Below are positions 1-5,782 of a stretch of 6,397 nt of DNA, piece by piece. Location: contig JAJRRJ010000064.1 of NCBI GenBank assembly GCA_024279575.1, positions 1-6,397 of the forward strand, given 5' to 3'. The stretch comes from Alphaproteobacteria bacterium (GTDB taxonomy: Bacteria > Pseudomonadota > Alphaproteobacteria > Rhizobiales > Devosiaceae). The notes below the pieces were generated by a model. That model did not search any database. It was not told where the DNA came from and saw only the letters and a list, made by a program, of their open reading frames with translations. The first letter of the stretch is position 1, and each line of letters opens with the position of its first letter. Made by a program: the position numbers and the translations under genes.

Positions 1-339
1 ATAGTTGCCATGATTGTTGAACAGGGGCGGCAACACAAAATTTGGAATGCTAAATCCACCGGTTTTGGTAAGAAATGTAAAAGCGTCACTTTTAACCGGG
101 GTTGTCAGGGGAGCTCCCCTGTTTTTCCAATCCGGGATGAGCGAGTTTAGCGCCACCGGGTCAATCACTGCACCGGAAAGAATATGCGCACCCACCTCCC
201 CCGCTTTTTCCAGCACAATAACCGTGAGGTCTTTCCCCTGAGAATTGGCGAGCTGCTTAAGGTGAATAGCGGCGCTTAGTCCGGCAGGACCTGCCCCCAC
301 TATCACCACATCAACTTCCATGGATTCACGTTCACTCAT
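1..339 (-). CDS. Electron transfer flavoprotein:ubiquinone oxidoreductase (ETF-QO), N-terminal 113 residues, cut by window edge
   Basis: This enzyme takes electrons from reduced ETF and passes them through FAD and a 4Fe-4S cluster to ubiquinone at the inner membrane. Reading from ATG at 339 the frame stays open to base 1. Residues 10-20 (DVVIVGAGPAG) form the Rossmann FAD-binding strand and GxGxxG turn. Residues 49-61 (VGAHILSGAVIDP), the PDW at 69-71, GAPL at 75-78 and LPPLFNNHGNY at 103-113 match the ETF-QO family as I know it (usual text: LPPxMNNHGNY). About 113 of roughly 550 residues are present; the iron-sulfur and quinone-binding parts lie outside the window. The start lies 31 nt after the etfA stop on the same strand, so it is probably the last visible gene of the kinase-etfBA operon. 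The Shine-Dalgarno is weak (AAAGA). A second ATG at residue 7 is possible but less likely. FixC is the main alternative family, but the AHILSGAVIDP segment favours ETF-QO. Confidence 0.93.
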   Translation of the reverse strand, partial: MSERESMEVDVVIVGAGPAGLSAAIHLKQLANSQGKDLTVIVLEKAGEVGAHILSGAVIDPVALNSLIPDWKNRGAPLTTPVKSDAFTFLTKTGGFSIPNFVLPPLFNNHGNY

Positions 340-370
340 CAGAGGTCTTTTCAGTTAAATGTTTCAGAAC

Positions 371-1300
371 TTATAGCTTTGCAGTGAGTTCGGGTACCGC
401 ATCGAACAGGTCAGCAATCAACACATAATCTGCATTTGCATGAATTGGCGCATCTTCATCACTATTAATCGCAACGATTACCTTGCTCTCTTTCATACCT
501 GCAAGATGTTGAATAGCCCCGGAAATCCCAATGGCAATATAAAGATCAGGAGCAACCACTTTACCGGTTTGACCCACTTGGGTATCATTGGGGGAGAACC
601 CGGCATCAACCGCTGCACGCGAGGCGCCTATCGCCGCATTCAACCTGGCTGCCAATGGTCGCAGCAGTTCATCAAATTTTTCCTTTGAGCCAAAGGCACG
701 CCCGCCGGAAACTATAACTCTGGCACTGACCAGATCAACCTGGTCAGATTGGGACTTTGCTTCTGAAATAAACGCTGATTTGGAATTGGCAACGCTGCTG
801 TCCACGTTTTCAACCGGAACACCAGAGCCGGTTTCTGCCATGTCAAAAGAAGAATATCGAATAGTGATGACTTTTTTTGTTTCATTAGAGCGCAGCTTTT
901 GCAGGGCATTTCCCGCATAAACGGGTCGAATAAATGTGTCCTTTGATACAATTTCAACAATTTCAGAAATCTGAGCAACATCCAGCAGAGCGGCGACGCG
1001 CGGCAGGATATTTTTGCCGCTGGTCGTTGCTGGAGCCACAATAGTTTCATAGGGTTCCGCCAGCTCAAGAATCAGATCTGCCACCGACTCGGCCAACTGA
1101 TGTTCAAACACTTCACCTTGAGCGAGCAGGACTTTTCCGACGCCACGAATCTGACTGGCAGCGCTTGCAACATCAGCGCAATTATCGCCAGCTACCAAAA
1201 TATCGACATCACCGATTTGCAGTGCAGCTGTAACACTGCGCAAAGTCGCTTCATTCAGTGCCATATTGTCATGTTCAGCCAATAATAAACCTCTGCCCAT
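371..1300 (-). CDS. etfA: Electron transfer flavoprotein alpha subunit
   Basis: This is the FAD-carrying subunit of the soluble ETF heterodimer, which accepts electrons from flavin dehydrogenases and gives them to ETF-QO. The 309 residues are normal family length. The N-terminal domain opens with GLLLAEHDN (4-12). The C-terminal FAD domain shows SGGR (198-201), SRAAVDAG (227-234), QVGQTGK (241-247) and the signature LYIAIGISGAIQHLAG (253-268) followed by VAIN (276-279). One oddity is near the end: APIHANADYVLIADLF (284-299) stands where most ETF alpha chains I know read APIFxxADYGxxxDLF. The ATG at 1300 lies one base after the etfB stop and has a purine-rich GGGGGTG 7 nt upstream, inside the end of etfB, so the two are almost certainly translationally coupled. 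The next gene downstream is ETF-QO. The neighbouring amine dehydrogenase suggests a dedicated ETF, which is inference. Also called fixB in nitrogen fixers. Confidence 0.96.
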   Translation of the reverse strand: MGRGLLLAEHDNMALNEATLRSVTAALQIGDVDILVAGDNCADVASAASQIRGVGKVLLAQGEVFEHQLAESVADLILELAEPYETIVAPATTSGKNILPRVAALLDVAQISEIVEIVSKDTFIRPVYAGNALQKLRSNETKKVITIRYSSFDMAETGSGVPVENVDSSVANSKSAFISEAKSQSDQVDLVSARVIVSGGRAFGSKEKFDELLRPLAARLNAAIGASRAAVDAGFSPNDTQVGQTGKVVAPDLYIAIGISGAIQHLAGMKESKVIVAINSDEDAPIHANADYVLIADLFDAVPELTAKL

Positions 1301-1301
1301 T

Positions 1302-2051
1302 TCAGATCACCCCCGCCTGATTTTTAAGTTTGTCCACCAGTTCATCCACATTGGCGACCACAACGCCCCCCTTTCGCGCCGCCGGTGGCAATGTTTCAAG
1401 TATGGTATGGCGCAAGGAAACATCGACAGCAAAATCCTCCGGGGTTTTTATATCAAGGGGTTTTCTTTTGGCCTTCATGACATTTGGCAAGGTAGCATAA
1501 CGGGGAGTATTCAATCGCAGATCTACCGAAATAACTGCTGGCAGATTAACTTCAATGGTCTGTAAACCGGCATCAACTTCACGGCTCACTCTCACTTTAG
1601 TGCCTGAAATATCAATATCTGAGGCAAACGTTGCCTGTCCCCAATTCAAAAGAGCGCTGAGCATCTGTGCCACCTGATTTGCGTCATTATCAATGGCCTG
1701 TTTCCCCAGAAGCACCAATTGGGGGTGTTCCTGCCCAACGATGGCTTTTAAAATTTTTGCAACATTAAGGGGCTCAACATCGTCTGATGTTTTTACCAGA
1801 ATTGCCCGATCAGCCCCCATAGCAAGACTGGTTCGCAACACGTCCTGAGCCTTTTCAACGCCGACCGACACCACAACGACTTCCTCGGCCACGCCTGCTT
1901 CGCGCAATTTCAATGCTTCTTCAACTGCAATTTCGTCAAACGGATTCATGGACATTTTAACATTATCCGTTTCAACGCCGGTGCCATCGTCTCTGACACG
2001 AATATTGACGTTGAAATCAATCACCCGCTTAATCGGCACTAAAATTTTCAT
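1302..2051 (-). CDS. etfB: Electron transfer flavoprotein beta subunit
   Basis: This is the AMP-binding, partner-recognition subunit of ETF. The 249 residues are the usual length. It begins MKILVPIKRVIDFNVNIRV, followed by VKMSMNPFDEIAVEEAL (31-47), the classic group I (respiratory, non-bifurcating) pattern. LLGKQAIDNDANQ (114-126) lies in the nucleotide-binding region. RYATLPNVMKAKRKPL (184-199) is the recognition loop; its leucine (L188) corresponds to the residue that docks into partner dehydrogenases in human ETF. The ATG at 2051 has a good Shine-Dalgarno, GGAG at 2060-2063, with 8 nt spacing. It follows the kinase stop by 53 nt and precedes etfA by one base. Nothing in the sequence suggests damage. 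ETF can serve many dehydrogenases, but the gene set here points to the divergent GcvT-fused dehydrogenase as a likely partner. Also called fixA. Confidence 0.96.
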   Translation of the reverse strand: MKILVPIKRVIDFNVNIRVRDDGTGVETDNVKMSMNPFDEIAVEEALKLREAGVAEEVVVVSVGVEKAQDVLRTSLAMGADRAILVKTSDDVEPLNVAKILKAIVGQEHPQLVLLGKQAIDNDANQVAQMLSALLNWGQATFASDIDISGTKVRVSREVDAGLQTIEVNLPAVISVDLRLNTPRYATLPNVMKAKRKPLDIKTPEDFAVDVSLRHTILETLPPAARKGGVVVANVDELVDKLKNQAGVI

Positions 2052-2104
2052 TCCCTAAACTCCAATTTTTACCTTCACCCGGCCCAAAGGACAAAAGGGC
2101 AGGC

Positions 2105-2566
2105 CTAAATTTCATCACATCTGGTTTGAAACGCATCAGTTCGCATCAGGGCCTGGCACCTTTTAAACCTGGCCAGTGCGTATGCATAAAAATCCTCAAC
2201 ATCCGCCCCGTTTTCATGTTGAATCAGCCCCCAAAGCGCCCAAAGCAAATCACATAAGGCCTTGTAAACAACCATACGTGCCAACTCGGACTTTTCCGGT
2301 TCTCTGTTAAAATAGGCCTGCAAAAGAATTTTATCTTGCGTTGGGTCAAATTCGGCCTCAACCGATAAATCCCCAAGGTCCCACATGGGATCATTCATGC
2401 CTGAATATTCCCAATCAACCAGCCAGACCCGCTTCCCGTCGTCCAGAAAATTTTCGCTTAATGGATCACAATGACAGGGAACAAGCTGTATTGACGCAGC
2501 TTTAAGGCGCTGTTCTATGTATTCCATTTGATCTATGGCCTCGGCGAAACCGGCAGGCAACATCAC
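2105..2566 (-). CDS. C-terminal catalytic lobe of the split choline-kinase-like phosphotransferase
   Basis: This frame encodes up to 153 residues from a possible GTG start at 2566 (or the next ATG at 2563) to TAG at 2105-2107. It holds the catalytic machinery of the choline kinase/APH fold: VPCHCDPLSENF (29-40), where H32, D34 and N39 form the HxDxxxxN catalytic loop; WLVDWEY (48-54), where D51 is the metal-binding aspartate; and NDPMWDLGDLS (58-68), a segment seen in LicA/choline-kinase-like enzymes. These residues are all intact, which suggests recent or only apparent inactivation. It lacks the nucleotide-binding lobe and is not expected to work alone. It ends 53 nt before etfB. Separate expression would need a restart at the overlapping stop/start. 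Confidence 0.6.
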   Translation of the reverse strand: MMLPAGFAEAIDQMEYIEQRLKAASIQLVPCHCDPLSENFLDDGKRVWLVDWEYSGMNDPMWDLGDLSVEAEFDPTQDKILLQAYFNREPEKSELARMVVYKALCDLLWALWGLIQHENGADVEDFYAYALARFKRCQALMRTDAFQTRCDEI

Positions 2567-2574
2567 ATTTTTTT
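2563..2574 (-). other. Frameshift site: A7 tract overlapping stop and restart
   Basis: On the minus strand the bases read GCC AAA AAA ATG TGA in the upstream frame. A -1 shift, or one extra A, gives GCC AAA AAA AAT GTG ATG and enters the catalytic-lobe frame. The A7 tract could allow RNA polymerase slippage or single-tRNA slippage. It is not in the phase of a canonical X XXY YYZ tandem-slip heptamer for this frame, because the base before the two AAA codons is C. I see no Shine-Dalgarno-like stimulator just upstream. Runs of seven (A7 at 4952-4958, C7 at 4962-4968, G7 at 4056-4062) lie inside the intact dehydrogenase gene, so long homopolymers elsewhere in the window have not been miscounted. 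Confidence 0.6.
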
Positions 2575-3036
2575 GGCCAGGATGGTGACATAACTGTTGG
2601 TCGTAACAACGGGATCAAAGTGAAACTGAAAATCAGACTTTGATCCATGAAGCTTGGCCAAACATTTACCAACACGGCCAACCGCTCCGGCACGGGATTT
2701 GAACAATTGGGGGGACAATGTGATTATATTTTCAATAAGACGCGAAATCATTACGCCAGTATCGGGGTCAGCCCATATAACGGGGGCTGAGATACCGGCG
2801 GTTTCAGCTGCACGGGCATTATGGAGCTCCACATGCCGATCTATACACTCATTGGTGCCCTCTCCTGCAAAACGCACAATGAGTTTTTCAGAACCAAATT
2901 CAGCATCAATATCCACCCGATAAACAAGATTGGTCAACCCACCGAGGCGGGTGGCGACAAAACCAACCTCTGTGAGCGCAGAAAACCGTGCCACATTTTT
3001 CAATGCCTTGAGAATTTGGGATTGGGTGTGGGGCAT
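2563..3036 (-). CDS. N-terminal lobe of the split choline-kinase-like phosphotransferase
   Basis: This frame gives 157 residues from ATG 3036 to TGA at 2563-2565. It carries the nucleotide-binding lobe: LGGLTN (31-36), LIVRFAGEGTNECIDRHVE (52-70), NARAAETAGISAP (73-85), DPDTGVMISRLIE (90-102) and the LAKLHGS helix (126-132), all typical of choline-kinase-like proteins. It has no catalytic HxD loop, so alone it should be inactive. The frame is open further upstream to a TTG at 3114, adding 26 residues that do not resemble the family. There is no clear Shine-Dalgarno before either start. The last codons before the stop are AAA AAA ATG, lying on the A7 tract. Its stop overlaps the possible GTG start of the second half (ATGTGATG), so coupled translation of the two lobes is conceivable. 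Confidence 0.6.
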   Translation of the reverse strand: MPHTQSQILKALKNVARFSALTEVGFVATRLGGLTNLVYRVDIDAEFGSEKLIVRFAGEGTNECIDRHVELHNARAAETAGISAPVIWADPDTGVMISRLIENIITLSPQLFKSRAGAVGRVGKCLAKLHGSKSDFQFHFDPVVTTNSYVTILAKKM

Positions 3037-3164
3037 ATTAAAGATATCGCGGTTTAAGGAAAACTTGCCAGCACCTGAGAGATTTTTGCCCAAACTGTCA
3101 ACATCGTGGCACAAACTGAGGGAACAAAAACGGCTTTAACTTGCAAAAAGACACAAATTTCTAA

Positions 3165-3194
3165 TTGACCTAAAAGTCAGATGAATGAGTTAAT
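3165..3194 (+). promoter_or_regulatory. Possible sigma-70-type promoter for the amine dehydrogenase gene
   Basis: TTGACC at 3165-3170 matches the -35 consensus at five of six bases. After an 18-base spacer, GTTAAT at 3189-3194 matches the -10 consensus at four of six. This would start transcription near 3201 and leave a leader of about 65 nt before the ATG at 3265. It is the best candidate I found by eye in the divergent region, but such matches arise easily by chance. Confidence 0.25.
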
Positions 3195-3208
3195 GCAATC
3201 TGGTAATC

Positions 3209-3224
3209 AGGCTGAACACAGCCT
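3209..3224. promoter_or_regulatory. Perfect inverted repeat in the divergent intergenic region, possible operator
   Basis: AGGCTG-AACA-CAGCCT is a perfect 6-bp inverted repeat with a 4-base centre. It lies about 40 bp upstream of the dehydrogenase start and just downstream of the candidate -10 box, where a repressor site would be expected. It could also fold as a small leader hairpin, but no T run follows, so it is not a terminator. No regulator gene is visible in the window to pair with it. Confidence 0.3.
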
Positions 3225-3264
3225 CATCTTTTCAATGCAACACAACAAATGATTTGAGAGACAA

Positions 3265-5715
3265 ATGCATGAAATTCCTGCCAGTGCAAAAACCGTTATC
3301 ATCGGCGGCGGCATTGTGGGTTGTTCCACAGCCTATCATCTGGCCAGAATCTCCAAAGGTGATGTGGTGCTTTTGGAAAGAAAAAAGCTGACATCGGGTT
3401 CCACATTCCACGCAGCGGGACTGGTGGGGCAATTGCGTTCGAACGCCAACATTACCCAATTGCTTGGCTATTCGGTGGACCTTTACAACTCAATCGAAGA
3501 AGAAACGGGGTTGAGTACGGGCTGGAAAATGAATGGGGGGTTACGGCTGGCGTGCACCAAAGACCGCTGGACGGAGGTGAGACGCCAGGCAACAACCGCC
3601 CATTCATTTGGGCTGGAGATGGAACTGTTAACCCCCAAAGAAGCACAGGAACTTTGGCCCCTGATGAATATGGATGATGTAGTGGGTGCAGCGTTCATGC
3701 CCACGGACGGGCAGGCAAATCCTTCAGATATTACGCAAGCCCTTGCCAGAGGCGCCCGCATGGCAGGTGCGCAGATATTTGAAGATACAAGGGCAATTGA
3801 TCTTGCAATCCATCAAGGGAAAATCCGCGCTGTCCTTACACAGCATGGGCGGATCGCGTGCGAAAATGTTGTTGTATGCGCCGGGCTTTGGACACGCCAA
3901 TTTGCCAAACGCTTTGGGGTGAACGTGCCACTGGTCGCCATGGAACATCAATTTATGGTGACCGAACCCATTGCACAAATGCCCAAAAACCTGCCCACGC
4001 TACGCGACCCTGATCGCTTAACCTATTATAAGGAAGAGACGGGCGGCCTGGTGATGGGGGGGTATGAACCCAACCCCATTACCTGGGGGACAAAGGGAAT
4101 TCCAAAGGGCTTTCACTTCAATTTACTTGAATCCAATTTTGATCATTTTGAACAACTGATGGAGCTTTCTCTGACGCGGGTCCCCTCCCTTGAAACTGCA
4201 GGAATCAAGACCCTTACCAACGGTCCTGAAAGTTTTACCCCTGACGGAAATTTCATTATCGGGGAAGCACCTGAGCTTAAGAACTTTTTCGTTGGTGCAG
4301 GGTTTAACGCCTTTGGTATAGCCGCCGGAGGGGGCGCCGGTATGGCATTGGCACAATGGGTCGATAAAGGTGAACCGCCGTTTGATCTGTGGTCAGCGGA
4401 TATCCGACGTTTCGGCACCCCCCATTTTGATGATGACTGGATCATTAAGCGCACAAGGGAAGCGTATTCAAAACATTACACTATGGATTGGCCCCTTGAA
4501 GAGCATTCAACCGGGCGGCCATTTCGTACCTCTCCGCTCTTTGATATCCTCAAAGAACAGGGCGCATGTTTTGGCGAAAAACTTGGGTGGGAGCGCCCCA
4601 ACTGGTTTGCAGACAAAACCCTTGGGGAGACGGCAAAGGACATTTACAGCTACGCTCAGCCAAACTGGTTTAACGCCGTTGCGCGCGAACATCGGGCAGT
4701 GCGAGAGACGGCGGCATTGTTTGATCAGACCTCATTTGCAAAATTTTCCCTTACCGGACCTGACGCACTCAAAGCTCTCAACTGGATTGCAGCAAACGAT
4801 ATTGAGCGACCGGTTGGCTCTCTGATTTATACGCAGATGCTTAATGATAATGGGGGGATCGAATGCGACCTGACTGTTGCCCGCGTTGCAGCGGATGAGT
4901 TTTATATTGTGACAGGCACCGGATTTGCCACGCACAATTTTAACTGGATAGAAAAAAACATCCCCCCCGATTGCCAATGTGAACTAAAAGATATTACTGA
5001 CTCGATGGGTGTTTTATCCCTGATGGGACCACGGGCAAGGGACATCCTTTTGCGCGTTACAACAGATGATATTTCCCATGCCGGTTTTAAGTTCGCAACC
5101 CTTAAAACCATCACCATAGCTAATTGCCAGGTGAAAGCCCTGCGTGTCACCTATGTGGGTGAACTTGGTTGGGAACTGCATTTTCCGATTAAACATGCTA
5201 AAAATATCTACATGGCGCTGAAAAAGGCAGGGGCGGATTTCGGGCTGATTGATGCTGGCTATCGCGCCATTGAAAGTTGTCGCCTGGAAAAGGGATATCG
5301 GGCATGGGGCGCAGACATTGGCCCTGACCACACGCCGCTGGAATGTGGTCTTGGCTGGGCGCTCAAACTTAAATCTGAAGAGCCGTTCAAGGGACGGCTG
5401 GCAATCGAAGCCCAAGAAAAATCCGGGATCAAAAAGAGGATGGCTGGCTTTAGCATTAATGACCCCGGCGTTGCGCTTTATGGACGCGAAACCATTTATC
5501 GCAATGGTAAACGAGTGGGCTGGCTCACCTCCGGGGGCTTCGGCCATACACTGAACAGGCCAATTGGCTATGGCTTTATCCGCAATCAAAACGGTGTTGA
5601 TAAATCATTTGTTGAATCCGGAAGCTACGAACTTGAAGTCGCTAGTGAAATGATAAAGTGCAGGGTTCATCTGGGGCCATTGTGGGATCCAAAAATGGAG
5701 CGAGTCAAATGTTGA
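3265..5715 (+). CDS. GcvT-fused FAD-dependent oxidoreductase, dimethylglycine/sarcosine dehydrogenase family
   Basis: Enzymes of this family oxidise N-methyl groups of amines such as dimethylglycine or sarcosine, pass the carbon to tetrahydrofolate as 5,10-methylene-THF and reduce ETF. The 816 residues match family length. Residues 10-39 form the Rossmann FAD strand with GGGIVG (14-19) and E38. GSTFHAAGLVGQLRS (45-59) carries H49, at the position of the histidine that binds FAD covalently in mammalian dimethylglycine and sarcosine dehydrogenases. MEHQFMVTE (226-234) and YYKEETGGLVMGGYE (254-268) fit the substrate side of the oxidase domain. PDGNFIIGEAPELKNFFVGAG (326-346) closes the FAD fold. 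From about residue 470 comes the GcvT module: GGIECDLTVAR (530-540, D535 as likely folate-site acid), VTYVGELGWELHFP (628-641), YRAIESCRLEKGYRAWG (666-682), and a C-terminal barrel from about 725. The start has a weak GAGAG at 3256-3260. The true substrate is not determined by these motifs. Confidence 0.9.
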   Translation: MHEIPASAKTVIIGGGIVGCSTAYHLARISKGDVVLLERKKLTSGSTFHAAGLVGQLRSNANITQLLGYSVDLYNSIEEETGLSTGWKMNGGLRLACTKDRWTEVRRQATTAHSFGLEMELLTPKEAQELWPLMNMDDVVGAAFMPTDGQANPSDITQALARGARMAGAQIFEDTRAIDLAIHQGKIRAVLTQHGRIACENVVVCAGLWTRQFAKRFGVNVPLVAMEHQFMVTEPIAQMPKNLPTLRDPDRLTYYKEETGGLVMGGYEPNPITWGTKGIPKGFHFNLLESNFDHFEQLMELSLTRVPSLETAGIKTLTNGPESFTPDGNFIIGEAPELKNFFVGAGFNAFGIAAGGGAGMALAQWVDKGEPPFDLWSADIRRFGTPHFDDDWIIKRTREAYSKHYTMDWPLEEHSTGRPFRTSPLFDILKEQGACFGEKLGWERPNWFADKTLGETAKDIYSYAQPNWFNAVAREHRAVRETAALFDQTSFAKFSLTGPDALKALNWIAANDIERPVGSLIYTQMLNDNGGIECDLTVARVAADEFYIVTGTGFATHNFNWIEKNIPPDCQCELKDITDSMGVLSLMGPRARDILLRVTTDDISHAGFKFATLKTITIANCQVKALRVTYVGELGWELHFPIKHAKNIYMALKKAGADFGLIDAGYRAIESCRLEKGYRAWGADIGPDHTPLECGLGWALKLKSEEPFKGRLAIEAQEKSGIKKRMAGFSINDPGVALYGRETIYRNGKRVGWLTSGGFGHTLNRPIGYGFIRNQNGVDKSFVESGSYELEVASEMIKCRVHLGPLWDPKMERVKC

Positions 5716-5745
5716 AATATGGGAGCAACTAAACCGGCTTGCGGT

Positions 5746-5772
5746 AAAAATGACGGAGCGCCCGGCTGCTCC
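5746..5772 (-). terminator. Possible intrinsic terminator after dhaL
   Basis: Eleven bases past the dhaL stop, the minus strand reads GGAGC-(8 nt)-GCTCC (5772-5755), a 5-bp stem with a partly pairing loop centred on CCGG. Four bases later comes TTTTT (5750-5746). The T run is short and not directly at the stem, so the terminator would be modest. On the plus strand no T run follows a hairpin, so I do not see a clear terminator for the 816-residue gene in this 67-bp convergent gap. Confidence 0.4.
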
Positions 5773-5782
5773 TCATGGCCAG

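Larger units (their letters stand above)
2105..3036 (-). pseudogene. Choline/ethanolamine-kinase-like phosphotransferase, split by a single-base frameshift
   Basis: Taken together the two halves make one complete protein-kinase-like phosphotransferase of about 310 residues, the usual size for the bacterial choline kinase / aminoglycoside phosphotransferase (APH) superfamily. The N-terminal lobe is read in one frame until ILAKKM-stop at 2563. The C-terminal lobe continues in another frame from about 2566. The two join without missing or repeated family sequence if one A is added to the A7 tract (plus-strand T7, 2568-2574), giving ILAKK-N-VMLPAGF. Members of this family would transfer phosphate from ATP to a hydroxyl such as that of choline or ethanolamine. 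The gene heads the minus-strand operon with etfB, etfA and ETF-QO and is divergent from the amine dehydrogenase. I chose ATG at 3036 over an upstream TTG at 3114, because family members begin close to this point. Possible explanations are a true pseudogene, a sequencing error, or slippage on the A run. Confidence 0.72.

Noticed and set aside
588..920. Open frame of 110 codons on the plus strand across etfA
   Set aside because: It is antisense to a well-supported EtfA with complete FAD motifs and resembles nothing.
2052..2104. GCCC...GGGC pairing between the kinase and etfB
   Set aside because: A 4-bp stem with an 11-base loop and no following T run is too weak to call a terminator or attenuator.
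3096..3101. Perfect TTGACA -35 box on the minus strand upstream of the kinase ATG
   Set aside because: No acceptable -10 box lies 16-18 bases downstream; the bases there are CTCAGG/TCAGGT.
3037..3114. Upstream extension of the kinase to a TTG start
   Set aside because: The 26 extra residues do not look like the family, TTG is a rare start, and the ATG at 3036 gives a normal N-terminus.
3166..3179. Inverted repeat TGAC-N6-GTCA overlapping the candidate -35 box
   Set aside because: Four-base arms are too short to support without conservation data.
3192..3240. Direct repeat AATGCAA at 3192-3198 and 3234-3240, 42 bp apart, flanking the palindrome
   Set aside because: The four-helical-turn spacing is attractive, but a repeated 7-mer in about 230 bp is expected by chance.
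3115..3264. Possible glycine or other riboswitch in the leader of the dehydrogenase gene
   Set aside because: I found none of the conserved glycine-aptamer segments, and the only clear structure is one short hairpin.
5014..5589. Open frame of 191 codons on the minus strand inside the dehydrogenase gene
   Set aside because: Its translation shows no family motifs and the opposite strand is a clearly recognised GcvT module, so it is a shadow frame.
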